Shown piece after piece: positions 60,402 to 64,000 of a stretch of 64,000 bases of DNA; positions within the stretch are counted from its first letter, which is position 1, and every line of letters begins with the position of its first letter. A program made the position numbers and the translations under genes. The notes below the pieces were generated by a model, which saw only the letters and a list, made by a program, of their open reading frames with translations, did no database searches and had not been told where the DNA came from. The DNA is from an uncultured Acidimicrobiales bacterium (GTDB taxonomy: Bacteria > Actinomycetota > Acidimicrobiia > Acidimicrobiales > SZUA-35): assembly GCA_938002965.1 (NCBI GenBank), contig CALKZY010000016.1:186001-250000 (forward strand), read 5' to 3'.

Positions 60402-61847
60402 ATGAAGTATTGGAAGAGAATCATGGCATTGCTTATGGCAATGGCCATGATTGCTGCTGCCTGTGGTGGTAGTGACGATTCATCCGACGACGCCGAGGAC
60501 TCCGGCTCCGACACCGAAGCTACTGACGAAGAAGCAGCTGAGGAAGACGAGGCGATGGACGACGACGAGTCCGGCGACGACGCCATGGAAGAGGATTCTG
60601 AAGAGGCAATGGACGATGCTGGTGGCGACATCGCCACCGACATCGGCGTCGATGACGAAGTCATCAAAGTTGGCTACAACACTGACCTTTCAGGTCTCTT
60701 CGCTGGTCTCACGACCCAGATCCTCGACGGCAGCGAAGCCTACTGGGAGCTCGTCAATGACAATGGCGGCATTGCCGGCCGAATGGTCGAGCCAGTTGTG
60801 CTTGACAACGCTTACGACGTTCCCAAGCACTTGGAGAACTATGAAAAGTTCGCCGGTGACGGTACCGATGGTGTGGTCATCTTTGGTACCTCAACCGGTT
60901 CACCCCACACGGCGGCAACGGCTGAGGATCTCGTCAAAGACGATCTCGTCGCCATCCCGCTGTCGTGGTACTCAGGCTGGGCCGACCCAGCGCTCGGCCA
61001 GAATGTCTTCGAGGTGCAGACAAACTACTGCCTCGAGGCCATGAATGCCGTGACCTACATGTCAGAGAACCATGGCACTAAGGCAGCCATCATCTCGTTC
61101 CCCGGTGAGTACGGTCAAGACGGCGCCCAAGGCGCCAAGCTGGCCGCTGAGGCTCTCGGTCTCGAAGTGGTTTACGACGGCGAAGGCGCTGTTGTGCCTG
61201 GTGCTGACCAGACCCCGGTCATCACGGAGATTGTCGACTCAGGCGCTGACTGGGTGTTTGCAACAGTCAACCCATCGACACTGGCTGAGGTTATGGGTGG
61301 CGCTGTTACCCAGGGCTTCACCGGTATGTGGGCCGGAAGTTCGCCAACATATAACTTCCAGCTGCTAGGCACTGACTTGGGCCCAGCTCTTGATCAGTAC
61401 TACATCCACTCGACCTACACCGCGCTGTGGAACACTGACGACACGCCGGGCATGGTCGAGATGGTTGAGGGCATGCGGGCCAAGCGTCCGGATGCTCCAG
61501 TCTCCGACACCTATATTCAGAGCTGGATTGGCGGCTACATCGTCCAAGCCATCCTGGAGCAAGCTGCTGCCAATGGCGACATGACCCGAGCTGGTGTCGT
61601 AGCTGCCGCCAACGAGGTAACAGTCGATTTGAAGGGTCTCGCTCCGAACCAGACATGGGCCGGCGATCCAAACGACTTTGTGGTGCGAGAGTCCTACCTG
61701 TACGACGTGTCGCTGGAAAACTTCACCCCAGACGGAACCGTCTCAGATGATGGCGCCGGAACCGGGTTTACGTTGCTTGAGGGACCTTACGTCTCTGATG
61801 CGGCAGCAAACTACACCTACGAGAGCGCTTGCTTCAAAGCCAGCTGA
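60402..61847 (+). CDS. livJ: LivJ/LivK-type substrate-binding lipoprotein (second importer)
   Basis: 481 aa from ATG 60402, with AGGAG 6 bases upstream. Lipobox AMIAAAC (Cys about 22), then about 55 residues of Asp/Glu/Ser/Ala, then a type I binding-protein fold: DDEVIKVGYNTDLSGLFAGLTTQ (about 85), GDGTDGVVIFGTSTGSPHTAATAEDLVKD, and the hinge VFEVQTNYCLEAMNAVTYMSENHGTKAA. It differs clearly from the LivJ at 26 kb. It probably binds an amide, amino acid or aromatic acid; the substrate is open. Confidence 0.9.
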   Translation: MKYWKRIMALLMAMAMIAAACGGSDDSSDDAEDSGSDTEATDEEAAEEDEAMDDDESGDDAMEEDSEEAMDDAGGDIATDIGVDDEVIKVGYNTDLSGLFAGLTTQILDGSEAYWELVNDNGGIAGRMVEPVVLDNAYDVPKHLENYEKFAGDGTDGVVIFGTSTGSPHTAATAEDLVKDDLVAIPLSWYSGWADPALGQNVFEVQTNYCLEAMNAVTYMSENHGTKAAIISFPGEYGQDGAQGAKLAAEALGLEVVYDGEGAVVPGADQTPVITEIVDSGADWVFATVNPSTLAEVMGGAVTQGFTGMWAGSSPTYNFQLLGTDLGPALDQYYIHSTYTALWNTDDTPGMVEMVEGMRAKRPDAPVSDTYIQSWIGGYIVQAILEQAAANGDMTRAGVVAAANEVTVDLKGLAPNQTWAGDPNDFVVRESYLYDVSLENFTPDGTVSDDGAGTGFTLLEGPYVSDAAANYTYESACFKAS

Positions 61848-61879
61848 TCCCGTGAAACCGGGCTCTGAGTCCGGACTTT

Positions 61880-61914
61880 GAGGGGTGATCGATCTAGTCG
61901 GTCGATCACCCCTC
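61880..61914 (+). terminator. 13-bp perfect hairpin after the second livJ gene
   Basis: GAGGGGTGATCGA (61880-61892) pairs perfectly with TCGATCACCCCTC (61902-61914) around a 9-base loop. It lies 32 bases after the livJ stop and about 70 bases before livF. No U-tract on the plus strand (GCTAATC follows). Same position in the operon as the hairpins in the two other importers. Confidence 0.7.
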
Positions 61915-61983
61915 GCTAATCGGCGCCATGTGGGGCCGATTCGTTCCTAAACACAGTTGATCAATCAGCAATCGAGGTACGGC

Positions 61984-62781
61984 GTGCTGGATGTCGCCAA
62001 TTTGGAAGTCGTCTATAACGACGTGATCTTGGTCCTTCGGGGCTTGTCCTTAGAAGTGCCCGACGGGAAGATCATTGCGCTGCTAGGTAGCAACGGCGCC
62101 GGCAAGACCACGACGCTGCGAGCAATCAGCGGCCTGTTGGGTGTCCATGAAGGACAGGTAACCAAGGGGACCGTCACCTGGAAAGGCAACGAGATCCAGG
62201 GGTCTGAGGCATCCAAGATTGTCACCAGCGGTATCACCCAGGTGATGGAAGGTCGACGAATCTTCGCTGAGCTGACCGTTGATGAGAACCTCCGAACTGG
62301 GGCGTTCACCAACAAAGACAAGGGCAGCCGCGACTCGGCCTACAACCGAGCGATGGAGCTGTTCCCAGTTCTCAAGGAACGACGCAACTCCACAGCTGGC
62401 TACTTGTCAGGTGGCGAACAGCAAATGTTGGCCATCGGTCGAGCAATGATGTCCGACCCCGAGCTTCTGATCCTCGACGAACCGTCACTAGGTCTCGCTC
62501 CCCTACTGGTAGAGCAGATTCGTGACATCATCGTCGACATCAACAAACAGGGCGTGTCCGTCATGCTCATCGAGCAGAACGCGGCGATGGCCCTATCTAT
62601 CGCCGACTATGGATACATCATGGAAACCGGCAAGATCGTCATGGACGGCGACGCCGACAAGCTCCGGAACGACGAAGACGTGCAGGAGTTCTACCTCGGC
62701 CTGCACACTGACGAGTCTGGAGAACGCAAGAGCTTCAGGGACGTTAAACACTACAAGCGGCGCAAGAGGTGGTTGTCATGA
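61984..62781 (+). CDS. livF: LivF-type ABC transporter ATP-binding protein (second importer)
   Basis: 265 aa from GTG 61984, with GAGG 6 bases upstream; TTG 61957 is an unlikely longer start. Walker A GSNGAGKTTTLRA (about 35), signature YLSGGEQQMLAIGRAM and Walker B LLILDEPSLGLAPLL, then EQNAAMALSIADYG. A charged C-terminal tail of about 25 residues (ERKSFRDVKHYKRRKRW) is longer than usual. ATGA overlap with livG. Confidence 0.9.
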   Translation: MLDVANLEVVYNDVILVLRGLSLEVPDGKIIALLGSNGAGKTTTLRAISGLLGVHEGQVTKGTVTWKGNEIQGSEASKIVTSGITQVMEGRRIFAELTVDENLRTGAFTNKDKGSRDSAYNRAMELFPVLKERRNSTAGYLSGGEQQMLAIGRAMMSDPELLILDEPSLGLAPLLVEQIRDIIVDINKQGVSVMLIEQNAAMALSIADYGYIMETGKIVMDGDADKLRNDEDVQEFYLGLHTDESGERKSFRDVKHYKRRKRWLS

Positions 62782-63551
62782 GTGAAATTCTGCAGGTCAA
62801 GGACATAACCCTCCGATTCGGAGGCGTAACGGCCATTAACGACGTCTCTTTTCATGTGAACGATGGGGAGCTGTTTTCCATCATCGGCCCGAACGGTGCC
62901 GGTAAGACGTCGATCTTCAACACGCTGTCCCAGGTGTACCGCCCCCAAGAGGGCGACATCGTGTGGAAAGGCGAGTCGATCATGGGAGGACGTCCAGATC
63001 GCATCGCCGAGCTTGGTATCGCTCGAACCTTCCAAAACATCGAGCTGTTCGCCAACATGACCGTGGTCGACAACCTCCTGACCGGTCGCCATGTTCGCAT
63101 GACAGGTTCTTGGCTAACCGACGCACTGTGGTTCGGGCCGGCCAAGAAGCGTGAGATGGAGAATCGCCGCAAGGTTGAGGACATCATCGACTTCTTGGAG
63201 ATCGAACAGTTCCGCAAGCTTCCAGTGGCCATGCTCCCCTACGGCATCCAAAAGCGGGTTGAGCTGGGCCGAGCACTGTCGATGGATCCCGAACTGCTAC
63301 TCCTCGACGAACCAGTGGCAGGCATGAACCAGGAGGAGACCGAGGACATGGCTCGGTTCATCTTGGACATACGCCGTGAGCTTGGCATCGCTATGATCTT
63401 GGTTGAACACGACATGGGCCTGGTCATGGACATTGCTGACCGGATCATGGTTCTCGACTTCGGTCAGAAGATTGCGGAGGGCCTTCCGGAGGAAATCCAG
63501 AAGAACCCCGACGTAATTGCTGCCTACCTCGGTGGTGAACTAGCAGGCTGA
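62778..63551 (+). CDS. livG: LivG-type ABC transporter ATP-binding protein (second importer)
   Basis: 257 aa from ATG 62778, preceded by AGAGGTGG. Walker A GPNGAGKTSIFNT (about 37), RTFQNIELFANMTV Q-loop, the atypical signature MLPYGIQKRVELGRALS in place of LSGGQ, Walker B LLLDEPVAGMNQEE and the EHDM switch. The order livF-livG is reversed relative to most operons but the same coupling applies. Last gene of the fadD-livHMJFG operon. Confidence 0.9.
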   Translation: MSEILQVKDITLRFGGVTAINDVSFHVNDGELFSIIGPNGAGKTSIFNTLSQVYRPQEGDIVWKGESIMGGRPDRIAELGIARTFQNIELFANMTVVDNLLTGRHVRMTGSWLTDALWFGPAKKREMENRRKVEDIIDFLEIEQFRKLPVAMLPYGIQKRVELGRALSMDPELLLLDEPVAGMNQEETEDMARFILDIRRELGIAMILVEHDMGLVMDIADRIMVLDFGQKIAEGLPEEIQKNPDVIAAYLGGELAG

Positions 63552-63585
63552 GCGCGGCCTCGCAGCTCTCGTGGCAGCGAGCCGA

Positions 63586-64000
63586 CTACTGTGCTCGGCG
63601 GAAGATGCGTCTCGACTCCGACAGCCGGGACGCAATACCGTCCATGACGGCATCGTCGGCGATATCTTCCTCGTTCGGGTTGTCCTTTGAGTACGGCCCC
63701 GGCACCAGCGGAGGCGCAATGCCAGTCCGCAACAGCTGGGCGCTCGCTTCATAGGCGTATTGTTCGAGCTCACGTCCACGACTGAAATCGTCGAAGCGAA
63801 GACGAGGACTGCATCCGGCCGACAGGTGGTGAACCTGGCACCAGTCGGGAATCCGCTTCAGATCATCAGCCATCCGATACTTCCGGGCCAACCAGTAGGC
63901 CCGAGTTGCGGCGTCAAACGGACGGGTCACCTCCGCTATTCGATCGTGGAGGTGCCCCACATGCAAAATAAACAGCTCGGTTGCTCCAGCCAGGACAGCC
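63586..64000 (-). CDS. Uncharacterised protein, N-terminus cut by the right window edge
   Basis: The frame is open to the edge, so the visible part is about the last 137 residues; the TTG at 63966 is only an internal candidate. Visible segments include LAGATELFILHVGHLHDRI, AATRAYWLARKYRMADDLKRIPDWCQVHHLSAG, SPRLRFDDFSRGRELEQYAYEASAQLLR and ESRRIFRRAQ at the end. A Trp-Cys-x-Val-His-His stretch could bind a metal. I do not recognise the family. It converges on livG with a gap of 34 bases, in which no terminator was found. Confidence 0.5.
   Translation of the reverse strand, partial: AVLAGATELFILHVGHLHDRIAEVTRPFDAATRAYWLARKYRMADDLKRIPDWCQVHHLSAGCSPRLRFDDFSRGRELEQYAYEASAQLLRTGIAPPLVPGPYSKDNPNEEDIADDAVMDGIASRLSESRRIFRRAQ

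Overview
The window looks like a chromosomal segment of a free-living, probably marine actinobacterium, most likely of the class Acidimicrobiia. This is inferred from gene content, not from a marker tree. The pointers are a mycothione reductase (mycothiol users), a fused CofG-CofH (FbiC) and an LLM-class oxidoreductase (F420 metabolism), DUF3151, DUF983 and LytR_C proteins, a BON/OmpA-type envelope protein like mycobacterial OmpATb, fairly high GC, and many genes whose start codon sits 6-8 bases behind a TANNNT -10 box (leaderless mRNA). I found no rRNA, tRNA, CRISPR array, insertion sequence or prophage. Gene density is high and most gaps are short.

Layout. 1-8.7 kb: end of an AEC transporter, anchored envelope proteins, a receptor-like protein with a TIR-like domain, a sulfurtransferase, an amidase, a possible 2-oxoglutarate oxygenase and a frameshifted dienelactone hydrolase. 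8.8-14.9 kb (-): a BMP-type nucleoside ABC importer operon ending in a phytanoyl-CoA-dioxygenase-like gene. 15.1-20.9 kb: L-serine dehydratase, carotenoid oxygenase, acyl-CoA synthetase and a LysR regulator. 20.9-21.25 kb: a small transcription unit with promoter, 53-codon ORF and strong terminator. 21.3-27.4 kb (-): a branched-chain amino acid type ABC importer (livJHMGF). 27.6-31.6 kb: TesB thioesterase, DUF952, DnaJ-domain protein, LLM oxidoreductase and a PAS/degenerate-GGDEF protein. 31.7-42.8 kb (-): a long housekeeping run with mycothione reductase, DUF983, aminotransferase, pantothenate kinase, Nudix, LytR_C, then trmI-ttuA-ttuB, small membrane proteins, a Lon-N protein, DacB and TetR. 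42.9-46.6 kb: transketolase and transaldolase. 46.6-50.6 kb: a phosphodiester-glycosidase lipoprotein, an HxlR regulator and FbiC. 50.8-55.8 kb: LOG protein, small genes, RNase D, MobA-like and DUF3151. 56.1-63.6 kb (+): acyl-CoA synthetase plus a second liv-type importer. A gene cut by the right edge closes the window.

How the genes work together. The most coherent system is the minus-strand cluster ttuB-ttuA-trmI. It carries a ubiquitin-like sulfur carrier ending in Gly-Gly, an Fe-S/Zn tRNA 2-thiolation enzyme and the tRNA m1A58 methyltransferase. In Thermus these three act on the same T-loop (s2T54 and m1A58). Here they are co-transcribed in what seems to be a non-thermophile, with an uncharacterised small gene at the head. 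Three separate ABC importers each place a long, nearly perfect hairpin after the binding-protein gene and before the next transporter gene, which suggests a shared way to over-produce the binding protein. The receptor-like TIR protein near 2.8 kb, whose catalytic-Glu position is Ala, is the other candidate for something undescribed.
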